A stretch of DNA of 64,000 bases, from assembly GCA_037157565.1 (NCBI GenBank), contig JAZHRO010000062.1:4712001-4776000 (forward strand). Direction: 5' to 3'. Below are positions 10,895 to 20,874 of the stretch, one piece after another (position 1 is the first letter of the stretch; each line of letters starts with the position of its first letter). Both the position numbers and the translations under genes were made by a program. The DNA is from Thalassia testudinum. Lineage: Eukaryota; Streptophyta; Magnoliopsida; Alismatales; Hydrocharitaceae. The notes under the pieces were generated by a model, which saw only the letters and a list, made by a program, of their open reading frames with translations, had not been told where the DNA came from and ran no database searches.

Positions 10895-11155
10895 TGTTAA
10901 GAAATAAATAATGCTGAAACATAACAAAAATATCAAAGTATAAATGATAGGAAACACTTGGATTTATGTGTAAACCTTACTTACGAAGAGCGTGGAGAAA
11001 ACCACGGGAGGTCTCGATAGGGTTGAGATCTGTATTGATCTTCTCAAAGAAATAAGTTGAGGGTACATGCATATTTATAGGCTCCTACACACACCATACT
11101 TCATTCTACTATGTGGTACTAAATGTATTGCTACAACACACCTTATCTCTCAATA
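10895..11155 (-). repeat. N1 copy 2, 5' LTR
   Basis: Partner of 9342-9608. On the plus strand it begins TGTTAAGAAATAAATAATGC and ends ATCTCTCAATA, followed directly by the GTGGT duplication. Confidence 0.88.
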
Positions 11156-11160
11156 GTGGT

Positions 11161-11485
11161 CTCATTACCACCAACGTTGCCCTAAAGCTTCTACATTGCC
11201 GTAGGACTTATTGCGGCCATTCGGGGTGTTGCTAGGAGCCTCTACATCACCACAGGACCTGCTGTGGCCATTCGAGGTGTTGCTAGTGTTGCTTCGACTC
11301 CCCTGAGTGTCGCCCACACTCATCGGAGTACCACTAGTGATCTATTATGCATTTAGGATTGTTGTAGGTGTCCGATTTGATCCCTACGACGCCAATAAGG
11401 ATCATCTCTTTGTCCTAGAGTATATTTGATGGTCTAAATTTTCATCTTCTATTGGTAAAAATTGTGTTTGTGGTCTGGTTGAAGT
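11161..11485 (+). other. Copia A untranslated leader
   Basis: GC-mixed sequence with repeated phrases (GGCCATTCGGGGTGTTGCTA near 11216 and GGCCATTCGAGGTGTTGCTA near 11264), directly before the gag start. Copia B and copia F have leaders of the same style. No 5' LTR of copia A is recognisable upstream. Confidence 0.5.
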
Positions 11486-11882
11486 GTGATGGCATTTGAG
11501 AGTTCATCCAAGTTGACATCAGAGCAAGTCCTGGAGATAGGAGGTTACAAGAGTCCTTTTTTTGGTCCCATGATGAAGCTAAATGAGACCAACTATGCCT
11601 GGTGGTCAAAAACCTTTCTGATGACAGTTGAAGGTCACGACAAAGAGCATGTCCTGCTTCAACTAGAACTACAAGACAAGATTGGGAAAAATGCATCTTA
11701 GAAGAAGGATAGTGCCATGGTCCGTGTTTGGACCATGAACAACGTTATTCCAAAGATTGGTGATGAGATGATGTACTGCAGGACAAAGGAGATGTGGGAT
11801 AGTCTTCATGATACTTATTCCTACAAAACTCTAGCAGAGTTTTTCCAAATATATAGTGAGCTCTTGTAACTTAGTTAGAAGG
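11486..11882 (+). pseudogene. gag: Copia A gag, N-terminal part
   Basis: The ATG at 11490 opens MAFESSSKLTSEQVLEIGGY. Next come VKLDETNY-like blocks (MKLNETNYAWWSKTFLMTVEGH) that copia B and E also have at the start of Gag. A TAG stop follows KNAS at 11699. The frame continues as RVWTMNNVIPKIGDEMMY, a conserved Gag block. The solo LTR interrupts it at 11889. Confidence 0.85.
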
Positions 11883-11888
11883 GTCATA

Positions 11889-13301
11889 TGTTGTCTGCAC
11901 GTTGCTTTTGGCACAAAAAGAATTTTTGCGTTGTTATTGTAGTTGCGAATTACGTAGAAACAAATAACATTTATAAATTTTTTGGTTAGTACCGAGTCAT
12001 TCGCATGGAGGAAGACACGATTTGTTGTCAAAAGCTTTTCATAAATGATCTTTAAGCAAATATATATATGTGTATATATAGACAAGAATTCATGGGATCA
12101 AATGAACATTTTTATTGATAAAGAGAATGTCTTACAAAGCAAATGTTTGCAAATGAAAATAGCATGAAACGAAGGAATAAACTATGGAGGAGGAAAAGAA
12201 GAGGAGAATGTAGTGGAGATGACAGAGCCACTTGTGCGATGTGCGGTAGCACTTTAGATCCAAGGCGTCGGGAAGAAGGCCAGTAAGAGAGCTTGGAGAG
12301 AGAGGGCGTGGACTATGGTAGACTAATTTATACCAAGGCTAATTGGCTTCTAAGGGTTGGAGGCTAGGTCCTTTTATATGCATCTAGGTATCTTCCTATT
12401 GGTTGATCTAGAGTGCCTAGGATCACAAATTTGGATGGCTTAGATTTCATCCTAGGATTAGTTAAATAAGGACCTTAGGATTTAGATTGTAAGGATAGGA
12501 TAGGTTGATGATTTTCTAAAAGTAGGATTTCCTAGTTAGGTGAGAGGATAAAATAGGAAAGGATATGTTCTAGTGCTTAGGAATAATGTTCGGGCGGTTT
12601 TTGGGTTGTTATAAGAGGATAAGGCTGAGTTCGGGAGTTTTTCCGCGTTGGAGACAAGCTCTGGACGTCCAGGAAGGTGTCTGGACATCTTATACTGTAA
12701 AGTTAGATGTTCGGATGATGTTCTGGATGTCCAAATCAGAGTATGCAGGTGCATTTGGGAACAATTTTGGTGTTAGGTTTTCCATATCAGACGTCTAGAG
12801 AGGTGTCTGGACATCCAAGAAGGGTGCTGGTCCAAGTCAGGTTGTAAGTGTGTAATTGGATTGGGGAAGCTTTTAAATGGTTCAGGGAAATCCTATTTGG
12901 GTTTTAGGTTGGGTTTAGGTCTAGGATAGGTGGACTAGGTTCTGGGATAAGGGTATCCTAGCGTTCTAAGGGTTGGGTTAGGTTATCCTAGTCCCTTTCT
13001 CTCTTCTTCTTTAATTGGATCTTCATTTCTTCCTTAATCAAGTCTTGGTCTTCAATCAGCTCTTAGCTTTGTAGCTTTATCTTTTGTCCCGCTTTTATTC
13101 TACACGGCTCCAAGTCATTCTAGGTCCTTTACCTATATTATTCACAAAAGACTAAAATTAGATAATTAGGCATAAAATAATCACAATGCATATAATATGC
13201 ATGCATACTTTAAATGCAATATTCACATTCTAAATGCATGATTTTACCAAGGAGCTAACTTTAGATTAAGCCAATTAGGGTAATAAATTAAGCTGTTATC
13301 A
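11889..13301 (-). repeat. Solo Athila-type LTR inserted in copia A gag
   Basis: The last roughly 230 bases (from TTTTACC..ACATTATTCACAAAAG-like to AAATTAAGCTGTTATCA) follow the 3' part of the Athila LTRs at 19088 and 31190 closely. The front carries the GTCATTCGC..GGAGG block. The hexamer GTCATA lies on both sides (11883-11888 and 13304-13309). Copia A gag sequence stands directly outside each. No internal region is present, so it is a solo LTR left by recombination. The exact right end (13301 or 13303) is uncertain. It contains a G-rich stretch with GTCTGGACATCC-type words repeated near 12680, 12720 and 12800. Confidence 0.8.
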
Positions 13302-13309
13302 CTGTCATA

Positions 13310-13690
13310 GTACTATTCGACCTTGAAGGGTCTGCTAGAGAAGTATAACGCATGTAGACCTATTTACACATTTGCTACTCAGAGAGCCTATTATCGTTAG
13401 GTTGTAGTACTTCAGTTTCTGGCATGCTTTGGGCCAAATTATACTATTGTGTGCTCACAGTTATCCTCTCTGAGCTTCCTACCCTAGAGGAGGCATGCAG
13501 CTAGATGAGTAAGATTTTTGTTACGCTTGCATCTACTAAGTCTGTAGGACAGACCATGACCCTTGATACTATTCAGGGCTGTGGTCGTGGTGCCCTTATT
13601 GTATGAGGTAGAGGCTATGGTTGTGGATCTACTGGGCGAGAATGTCGAACTTGCACATACTATAGCAAGACTAGGAGGATATGCACAATA
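13310..13690 (+). pseudogene. gag: Copia A gag, C-terminal part with zinc-knuckle remnant
   Basis: After the solo LTR the sequence resumes with the block for EGLLEKYNACRP-type residues (GGTCTGCTAGAGAAGTATAA), then ELPTLEEACS and a glycine-rich GRGYGCGSTGRE. It ends in CRTCTYYSKTRRIC. That last stretch is the CCHC knuckle region with key residues altered. Frameshifts and stops break it. Confidence 0.75.
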
Positions 13691-14345
13691 GAAAATTGGC
13701 AGTCGGTATTCAGTCGGTGAGGTCATCGACTGAGTATACGATATGCAGGTGATTAACAAGAAATTAATCGGTGTAGTATTTTTTAATATTTAAAATTTTA
13801 AATATAATTATATATACCATTATACATATTAAGTATACATATATATGAATTGAAATATCACACATATATTAATATTATTTTTTTGATATGTATATTCTTT
13901 TAATATAGCTTTTAATAAATAGCTATCAATATCATAACACAAAATAAGATAAATAAACTAAGCTTGGTGCATCATAAATCTAAAGGAGACAAGTTGGGGT
14001 AAAAGAGACAAGAAGAGGGACTTAGGACCGAGGGTTTTACTTAGGGCTAAGGCTTTCGTGCATTGGGAACTTAGGGTAATGGGAGAAGTCAGGTTTAGTT
14101 GGGTGCATTTAGGCGTCGAGTTTAGTTGGATTTTGGTTTGAGGGTGCATTGCATGTGCATCAAAGCTAAAAAAAATAAAACCTTAAAACTTACTTGGCTG
14201 GTTAATTGTCCCATTAATCGGATAATCGGTTGATTAATCGGGTAGACCAACTATAAGGCCAAATATAGGTACTCGGTTTGTTTTTAGACTGCATCCAATT
14301 ATGTGGCTGATTAATCGGCGGCATAGATCAAATTTTGCACCCTTG
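13691..14345. mobile_element. hAT-like non-autonomous element, copy 1
   Basis: Shares several hundred bases in reverse orientation with 57452-58195 and 62584-62986. Both copies carry repeated ATTAATCGG-type words. The right end CAAATTTTGCACCCTTG (14329-14345) matches the terminal inverted repeat of copy 2. The left end (GAAAATTGGCAGTC at about 13691) matches the other end of copy 2 only approximately. It lies inside the copia A gag. No transposase frame is visible, and no clear 8-base duplication was found for this copy. Confidence 0.6.
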
Positions 14346-14380
14346 TTGAGAGTACATATTAGACCAAGCATGGTCGCCCT
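14346..14380. other. Short spacer with a repeated TGTTGAGAG start
   Basis: CCTTGTTGAGAG occurs at 14341 and again, as CCCTTGTTGAGAG, directly before the N1 LTR start at 14381. The 35 bases between could be a partial duplication created during one of the two insertions. Confidence 0.4.
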
Positions 14381-14630
14381 TGTTGAGAGAGTTATGTGGT
14401 TATTTAGTCCCACATAGTGGAGTGGGACTTTCCATTGTGTGTGGTGGCCTATAAATAGGTGTGTATCCCCCACCAATTTATTTGAGAAGAAATATAGAGA
14501 AAACACGCCCAGAGGGTGCTTCTCCAATGGTTTTCTCCTCGCTCATGAGTGGGGTTTCCACGTAAACTCAAGCGTTATGCATCTCTTTTATTGCATTGAT
14601 TCATGCTTCCACTTGCTATATATTTTTTTA
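14381..14630 (+). repeat. N1 copy 3, 5' LTR
   Basis: Begins TGTTGAGAGAGTT and ends ATTTTTTTA. It contains GGCCTATAAATAGG (TATA box, about 14447-14460). Nearly identical by eye to 16213-16467. Confidence 0.9.
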
Positions 14631-16212
14631 ACTTAGTATCAGAGCATTTCATTCCTTGGGTTATCATGTTTATTCAATTATCATGTTTTATTATTCGTGC
14701 ACTTGTGTTCTCTTCCAAGAAGGATCTCCTCGGAGATCATGATCTAGAAGATCTTGAGGAATCGTGCAAGGGCTACAGTAGTCTTGATCTTGGCGAAGGA
14801 GGAAGATTATGCAGCCCTTGATAGGGCTGGTGGTGTGCCGATCCTCGTGAAATTCTCGTTGGCGGATATGAGGACGCAACGAGGAACGAGAAGAGGAAGA
14901 GGATGAAGAGGAAGAGAAGGCGCTCAGTGGGGTGTTGTGCCTCGTGCACGATGGAGAGGCCGTACGCGAGGGGTACCACGACTACCCTGCAGCACGTAGT
15001 GGCGGTCGACGGCGGCGACGTTCGTGTCAGCGGTCGCTGCAGTGAGGCAAGGTGGTAACAAGCCGCGAAGGAGGTGACGGTGGAGTTGCGAAGGAGACGA
15101 TCGCGTGAGGGGTGAAGGTGGATCTCGTGGTAGCACCTTCCCTTATGGAGCGTCACTGGCTTTGGCCACGGACTTGACCCGAGCTAGTGGGTGGCAGAGG
15201 TGGCTCGACCACAATTGGTGGCTGCTCAAGGATGAGGGGGCCCTCTTGCACTTCAACAGTGGTTGCGTGAGGGGGAGGAGGCGACATGCCAACCCAGTGG
15301 TGAGCGCACCCGCGAAGGAGCAGACGGTGGTGGCGGTCGCGTTACTCGCCACGGAGGGACCTCGCCGGGGACGTGACGCTGAAGTAGATCTACTGGCCGA
15401 GAGCTTCTACATTGCTGTGTTGTTGAAGGTGAGCAGCGATGGTATTGTTGGGTTCTTTCAAACTGTACGAAGAGAAAGCCGTCCTCTTTGATTTGGTTTC
15501 CCTAAACCCCAAAGGGTGACCAAGGGTGTCCGAGGGTGCTTTAAGGAAAAAAATGAAGGGGGGAAAGAATAAGGTGGAGAAAGAGTAAAAAAAGGGGGAG
15601 AAAATAAAAAGAAAGGTAGAGCGACAGAGATAAGAAGAGGATATTGAAAAGAGAGAGAGAGAATAAAAAAAGGAGATAGAGAGAAAAATTGAAAAGAAAA
15701 AGGAAAAAAAATTAAAAATAATAAAAAATGAGGTTTTTGTTGAAGAGAAGATGTGAAGTCTTCTCTAGTTTTTTTTTGTTTGTTTTTTCTTCTCGTCATT
15801 ATTATTTTTTCTCCCATACGAGTATGGGAGAAAGGGGGAGTGTGGGAGCTTATTGTAGTCACTCTCATTTGGGAGTCCCTTTTGATTATGGGCTCGAAAC
15901 CCAACTTTGGGAAGTCCAGAGTTTCTAAGTCCTTAGAGGAAGGACTCATTTCAGGTTTCTATGTGGAAGATCCAGTTTCGTGGACTCTAGAGAGGGAGAT
16001 CCATCTTCGAGGTCTTCAGAGGAAGAGCCAATTTCAAGGATATTGAATGGGGAGCCACCAGTATCAGATCTTGAAAGCCAGCTATAGTTCGTCCAGCAGC
16101 TCCAGTCCGTGTTTTTGCCTACAAGCAATTACCTGTCCAAAGTGGTCGTTCTGCTGTGCAGAGTGCATTTGTGTTACAAGCTGAGCATTCCATGCTCTAA
16201 CTTGAGGGGGAG
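14631..16212 (+). other. N1 copy 3 internal region
   Basis: A GC-rich block (about 14840-15440) with short frames on both strands (15105-15491 plus, 14773-15156 minus) gives no recognisable product. The purine-rich run covers 15541-15728. The palindrome at 15811-15830 is followed by AAAGGGGGAGTGT. The rest matches the 3' internal block of copy 1, including GTCCTTAGAGGAAGG and TGAATGGGGAGCCAC. It ends in the polypurine tract at 16200-16212. Confidence 0.7.
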
Positions 16213-16467
16213 TGTTTAGAGAGTTGTAAGTGTGGTTATTTAGTCCCACATAGTGGAGTGGGACTTTCCATTGTGTGTAATAGCCTATAAATAGGCGTGT
16301 ACCCTCCACCAATTCATTTGTGAAAAAATACAGAGAAAACACGCCCCTAGGGTGCTTCTCCTGTGGTTTTCTCCCCTCTCCTCATGAGTGAGGTTTTCAC
16401 GTAAACCCAAGCGTTATGCATCTCTTTTATTGCTTTGATTCATGCTTCCACTTGCTATATTTTTTCA
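16213..16467 (+). repeat. N1 copy 3, 3' LTR
   Basis: Begins TGTTTAGAGAGTTG after the polypurine tract and ends TATTTTTTCA. Same TATA box and same CACGTAAAC..CAAGCGTTATGCATC end region as the 5' LTR. Confidence 0.9.
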
Positions 16468-16477
16468 ACTGTCCTCT

Positions 16478-17080
16478 TATGGCAAATTAGGCATTTATTA
16501 CTACGGAGTAGCCAACTGACATAGTACCTGTGCCTGAGGCGGACTATGATGGGTTGTTGCAATGTCTTGCACAATTGCCCCGGGGGACATCATCATCCTC
16601 AGGGACTGCTACATTCGCTTCCCCGCTAGGTACAGAGTTTGCTTTCACTATTACTACTGATATCAGTGTGATACATAGTGGCTGGTTGATTATGGGATCT
16701 CTTGACATCTTTGTGGAGATGGGCAATGTCTTCGTCACATCCAATCTGTTCCACCTGGGAGGACAGTACAGGTTGTAGATGGGAGGTTTTTGTTAGCCCG
16801 ACCATGAAATTGTTTGATGTTCTTGTATTTGATTATCTCATTAATTTGTTGTTAGTTAGCAAGATTATTAAGGAGTTGAATTGTCGTGCCATATTTAACG
16901 CTACCACTTGCACTTTTCAGGATATCCTGATGAGGACAATTGGTGACGACCATGAGGACGGGAGTGTCTATCACCTGTTCCAGTCTCCTTTTGTTGCTGC
17001 TTCTCATGGAGGTGTTACTTCTTTTGCTGGGTCCTGTTCCAGTGGCTTCTTCGTCTGGGTCACCTTTCTTTGAATAGGCT
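16478..17080 (+). pseudogene. pol: Copia A gag end, protease and pre-integrase
   Basis: The frame at 16530-16778 begins PEADYDGLLQCLAQLPRGTS, matching EADYDVVVQHLA in copia B. The protease site reads SGWLIMGSLDIF where relatives have SSWLIDSGASDHL, so the catalytic Asp is gone. A few stops follow, then IKELNCRAIF and the stretch before the pre-integrase zinc motif. Confidence 0.75.
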
Positions 17081-18290
17081 TCATCACATCATTTCACATA
17101 TTTCGCAGTCCGTTGTTATCACTTGTAATGCTTCTCAGCTCGGTAAGCATCACCGTAGTTCATATCCTGCTAGTTAAAGCCTATAATCTATTGAGTTGTT
17201 TCATATTGTTCTTGCTGATTTGTGGGGACTTAGTTGTATTCTTGATCAACTGAGTCATTGTTATTATTAGGTCGTTGTGAATGGTTTTTCCCGTTGGTCT
17301 TAGTTGTTTTTGTTAAAGAATAAGTTTGATATGGGCATTGTGTTGGAACATTTTATTGTAGAAATTAAAAATTAGTTTGGCATTTGTGTTAAGAATGTTC
17401 AAATAATGCTCTTGAATTCTGCACCCAATGCTTGTCTAATTTTTATAAATCTCATAGAATTATCCATCAGACTACTTGTTCTCGTACGTTCCAATAGAAT
17501 GGGGTTGCCGTGAGTAAACACAGACATTCTTGATGTGGTACACACATTGCTCATTCATCATAGTGCCCCCTCTATTGGGGTGATGCTATCTTACGGAGTG
17601 CTACTTGATTAATAAGATGCCTTCTTTTGTTATACATGAATAGATTCCCTTGCAACTTTTCCTTCTCCTAGGGTATTTGGCTGTTTTGCTTTTGTCCACA
17701 TTACCACTCTAGGTTAGGATAAGCTTGCTCTTAAGGTTGTCAAATGTGTTTTTCTGGGATATTTTTGTATTCAAAAGGGGTACTGTTATGATCCCTTTAC
17801 ACAGATACTATGTAACTGCCAATGTTACTTTCCATGAGTTTATCCTATACTTCTCCACTGTAAGGTGGAGTTTCTCTCCTGAGGTTGTCGAGGCACCTAT
17901 GCCTATTCCTCCTTTGCCCTTGGAGGCTATCTCGATCGATGTGTCATTACCCTCTAAGCCACCACCCCTTGAGCTTATTTCTTTGGAATCTACTAGGTTT
18001 TGGGATCCATTGGTCACCTATTGACAGCATGTTATCTATCAGCAATACCCTTCTTTTGCGCTAGCTCCTCCCTTGCCTCAAGTGAGCATATGTGATTTAC
18101 ATATTAATGAAATAGTGCATAGTGATACAGAAGGATAGTGGTGAGGCTGTACCTAGTATTGAGACGGAGCCTTCTGCGGCAGATGATTTGGATCTCCCAA
18201 TTGCAGTCCACAATGCCCTACAGAGTTGTGCTAGATATCCTATATCACATGTCTTGTCGATTGCATTTTTAGGAGGGGCTTATAGCAAGT
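17081..18290 (+). pseudogene. pol: Copia A integrase and linker
   Basis: Blocks for the zinc motif (CNASQLGKHH near 17130), the core (VVNGFSRWS, where relatives have VVDDFSR) and the later CFLGYFCIQKGY-like block (near 17750) occur in order but in shifting frames. The first catalytic Asp pair reads VN and the Glu region is damaged. The linker after it (17820-18240) keeps the TVRWSFSPEVVEAPMPIPP-type proline-rich composition. Confidence 0.72.
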
Positions 18291-19087
18291 TCTGTCATGC
18301 TCTCTCTGCCATGTCCATTCCTGCTAGTCAATGGTAGGCTATGCTTGATCTTAAGTGCCGCTAGGTTATGGAGGATGAGATGGCCACTCTTCGTTCTTAT
18401 GACACTTGAGAGCTTGTACACTTGCCTCCAGGAGCTCCTATTGTTGGGTGCAAATGGGTGTTTACCATCAAATATAACCACAACGGGACGATTGCCAGAC
18501 ATAATGCTCGCCTTGTGGTTAAGGGGTTCACTTAGACATATGTGGTAGATTTCTTTGACACATTTCTCTAATGGTACGACTTCCTAATGTCCGCATCTTG
18601 ATTTCTGTTGCAGTGTAGTATGCTTGGGCCCTTCACTAGCTTGATGTCGAAAATACTTTCCTGTAGGGTGACTTGCAGGTAGAAGCTTACATGCAGCAAC
18701 CATTGGCTATGAGATCCAGGGGGGTGTTCCTGAGCGTGTCACCTACACAAGGCGATTTATGGTCTAAACCAAAAGCCCTAAGACATGGTTCTAGAAGCTG
18801 TCAGAGGTTGTTGAGATGTCGAACTTCCGGAGGTTTTCTTCAGATCATTCCTTGTTTGTTAGAATGATGACATAGGGTGTGGTGGCACACTTGGTCTATG
18901 TGAACAATGTCATTCTTACTGTGAATGATGGCCATGGTATTGTTGAGGTCAAGAAGAGTTTAGTGACCAATTTTTTTACAAAAGATTTTGATCCTTTCAG
19001 GTACCTTTTTGGGATAGAAGTGGCATGGAGGAAGAAAAGTGTTCTTTCCCAAGGAAAGTATGCACTTGACTTACTATAGGAGATGGG
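18291..19087 (+). pseudogene. pol: Copia A reverse transcriptase, first part
   Basis: The RT start EDEMATLRSYDT.ELVHLP, the block GCKWVFTIKYN and LVYVNNVILTVND are seen. The last is the catalytic box: the family reads YVDD, here YVNN, so both catalytic Asp residues are Asn. The sequence is cut at 19087 by the Athila-type element, just after YALDLL.E. Confidence 0.82.
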
Positions 19088-20840
19088 TGATGCTCGCCAA
19101 GTCTACGTGATTAAAATATATGCGATCATTGTAGTGCATAAATAAAGCATTCAATTAAATTTTTAATACCAATTACAAGGAGTCTGAGTCGAAGACAGTG
19201 AGGCAGTCATTATATGGCAAGATAGAACACAAATATTAAACGAGACAAATATCAAAGGAATCCTGAATTTTTATTGCAATCTTGAAGAGAATCTTACAAA
19301 TGAAATCTATAGCAAGATTGCAACTATGAATCAAAGTAAATAAACTAAAGAAAGAGTAGAGAGAGTGTGAGAGAGCGGAGCTGCTTGAGGGATGTTTGTT
19401 CGAAGCTTCTGGCAGAGCTTCAAATCCAGGGTGCCAAGAGAAAGAAGACCGGAGAGCCTCAAGGTAGAGAAAGGTGGAGGGCATGGATTATGATAGACTA
19501 TTTCTCTAAGTGGCTAATTCAATTCTAAGTGGTAGATGCTAGGTCTTTTTATAAGAATGTAGGTTTAATGAGGGTCGTGGATCTAGATCTAAGGGTTAGG
19601 TATAAGCTAACAACTAAAGGGAGTGGTTCACCCTTGGATGATGATCCAAGGGTGTGTGTGTGTAGATGGTTGGCCACCCATATGGCTTCTTAAGGAAGCC
19701 ATAGGTGGCTGGCTATGGGTGCAGGAGGAGGGCCTTAGATGCTAGGATTAAGGGTGTAGATTAGGTCTTGGTGTTAATAAGAAAGATCAAAAGAGATAAG
19801 ATCTTTCTCATGTTGGGTGGCTAAGAGGATAGACCTCTTGCATAGGGTCTAAGCAATGCGTGTGCGTGTGCGTGAACATGTGTGGGTGTGGGTGCGTAAG
19901 TTTTGTAGACCTAGGTTGTGGTATAAATGGGTTTGGGTTGGTTCAACCTAGGTTGGATTAGGTTCTAATCTAATTGTCTAATTAAACTAAGTGGCGTAGA
20001 TGTGAACCTAATTGGATCTATGGTGACCTAATCTAAATAGGTGTAAACCCAATTAGGTGTAAATACACCCAATTGGATTTGGGTTAGGTCCAATTAGAAT
20101 GTCTAATTTGGTTGACCTAATTAGATTCCAACTGAACTTAATCAGAGTTGGTTGCATCCAATTAGGTTATACTGCACTTAATTGGATGTGGCTAGATCTA
20201 ATAGGTTTAGGTCAAGCATGATTAGACTCAATTGAGTCCAATCAACTTAGGTTTAGTCTAATCAGGTCCCATGGACCCAATTAACTAGAGGCTAGCCTAA
20301 TTGACTCAAACTGAGTCAATTAGGTATGGTATGGACCTAAATAGGTTTTTAGGTTAGGGATTGGGTACAGGATATAGGTGGACTAGGGTTATGAATAGGG
20401 TGGATAGGTACATGGATAATGTTATTCATGTTTTTGGCTTTTGAGCTCAAATCTAGTTTTGAGCTGGTTTAAGGATATGCATTGGGATAAGGTTATCCTA
20501 GGGTTTTAAGGATAGGGCATGGTTATCCTAGTTCCTCTCTTTCCTTCTCAGTTCTTATGTATTCATTCCTTTATTTCAGCTTTACTCTTCAACCAGCTCT
20601 TAGCTCTATTGCAGCTTCTTTTCCTATCTAACTTTTATTCTTCAATGCTCCTGATTATTCTAAGTCTTTTACCTACATTATTCACAAAAGGTTAAAATTA
20701 GATAATTATTCATAAAATAAATACAAAGCTTAAATATGCATGGATGCTCTAAATGCAATATTTATATACCTAATGCATGATTTTATTAAGGAGTTAGCTC
20801 TAGATTGAGCCAATTAGGATAATAAATTAGGCTATTATTA
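19088..20840 (-). repeat. Athila element 3' LTR (left copy)
   Basis: About 1.75 kb, begins TGATGCTCGCC on the plus strand. It contains G-rich direct repeats (19850-19900), a field of TAATTGG/CCAATTA words (about 19930-20330) and an AT-rich end matching 31190-33029. No gene. Confidence 0.9.
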
Positions 20841-20874
20841 CATCTCATGCCTATCTTTTGTTAATCCCTAGCAA
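20841..20874 (-). other. Athila element sequence next to the 3' LTR, polypurine-tract candidate
   Basis: On the minus strand this reads AAAAGATAGGCATGAGATG up to the LTR start, a purine-rich stretch in the place where the polypurine tract is expected. Changes make it imperfect. Confidence 0.5.

Larger units (their letters stand above)
9342..11155 (-). mobile_element. N1 non-autonomous LTR element, copy 2 (both LTRs, perfect duplication)
   Basis: LTRs at 9342-9608 and 10895-11155 enclose a 1.29 kb internal region. GTGGT lies immediately outside both ends (9337-9341 and 11156-11160), a perfect 5-base target duplication. The minus-strand primer site (ATGGTATCAAA, about 10884-10897) abuts the right LTR. 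The polypurine tract AGCTTGAGGGGGAG (minus) abuts the left LTR. The internal region carries the N1 palindrome (9920-9943) and a long pyrimidine-rich stretch (about 9968-10120; purine-rich on the minus strand). No gag or pol is found. Confidence 0.88.
14381..16467 (+). mobile_element. N1 non-autonomous LTR element, copy 3 (both LTRs)
   Basis: LTRs at 14381-14630 and 16213-16467 flank 1.58 kb of internal sequence. A primer site of the TAGTATCAGAGC type follows the 5' LTR, and CTTGAGGGGGAG precedes the 3' LTR. The internal part holds the purine-rich tract, the palindrome (15811-15830) and the conserved 3' block (about 15850-16200). Flanking bases (GCCCT left, ACTGT right) do not form a clear duplication. 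The element sits in the copia A gag, which resumes after 16470. Confidence 0.88.

Noticed and set aside
14341..14393. Repeated CCTTGTTGAGAG taken as the N1 copy 3 duplication
   Set aside because: The copy at 14341 lies on the same side of the element. No matching bases follow 16467.
15105..15491. A plus-strand frame of 128 residues
   Set aside because: GC-rich low-information sequence inside N1 copy 3, with competing minus-strand frames and no known domain.
15458..15949. A minus-strand frame of 163 residues
   Set aside because: It is produced by the purine-rich tract of N1 read in reverse (Phe/Ser/Leu-rich) and is not protein-like.
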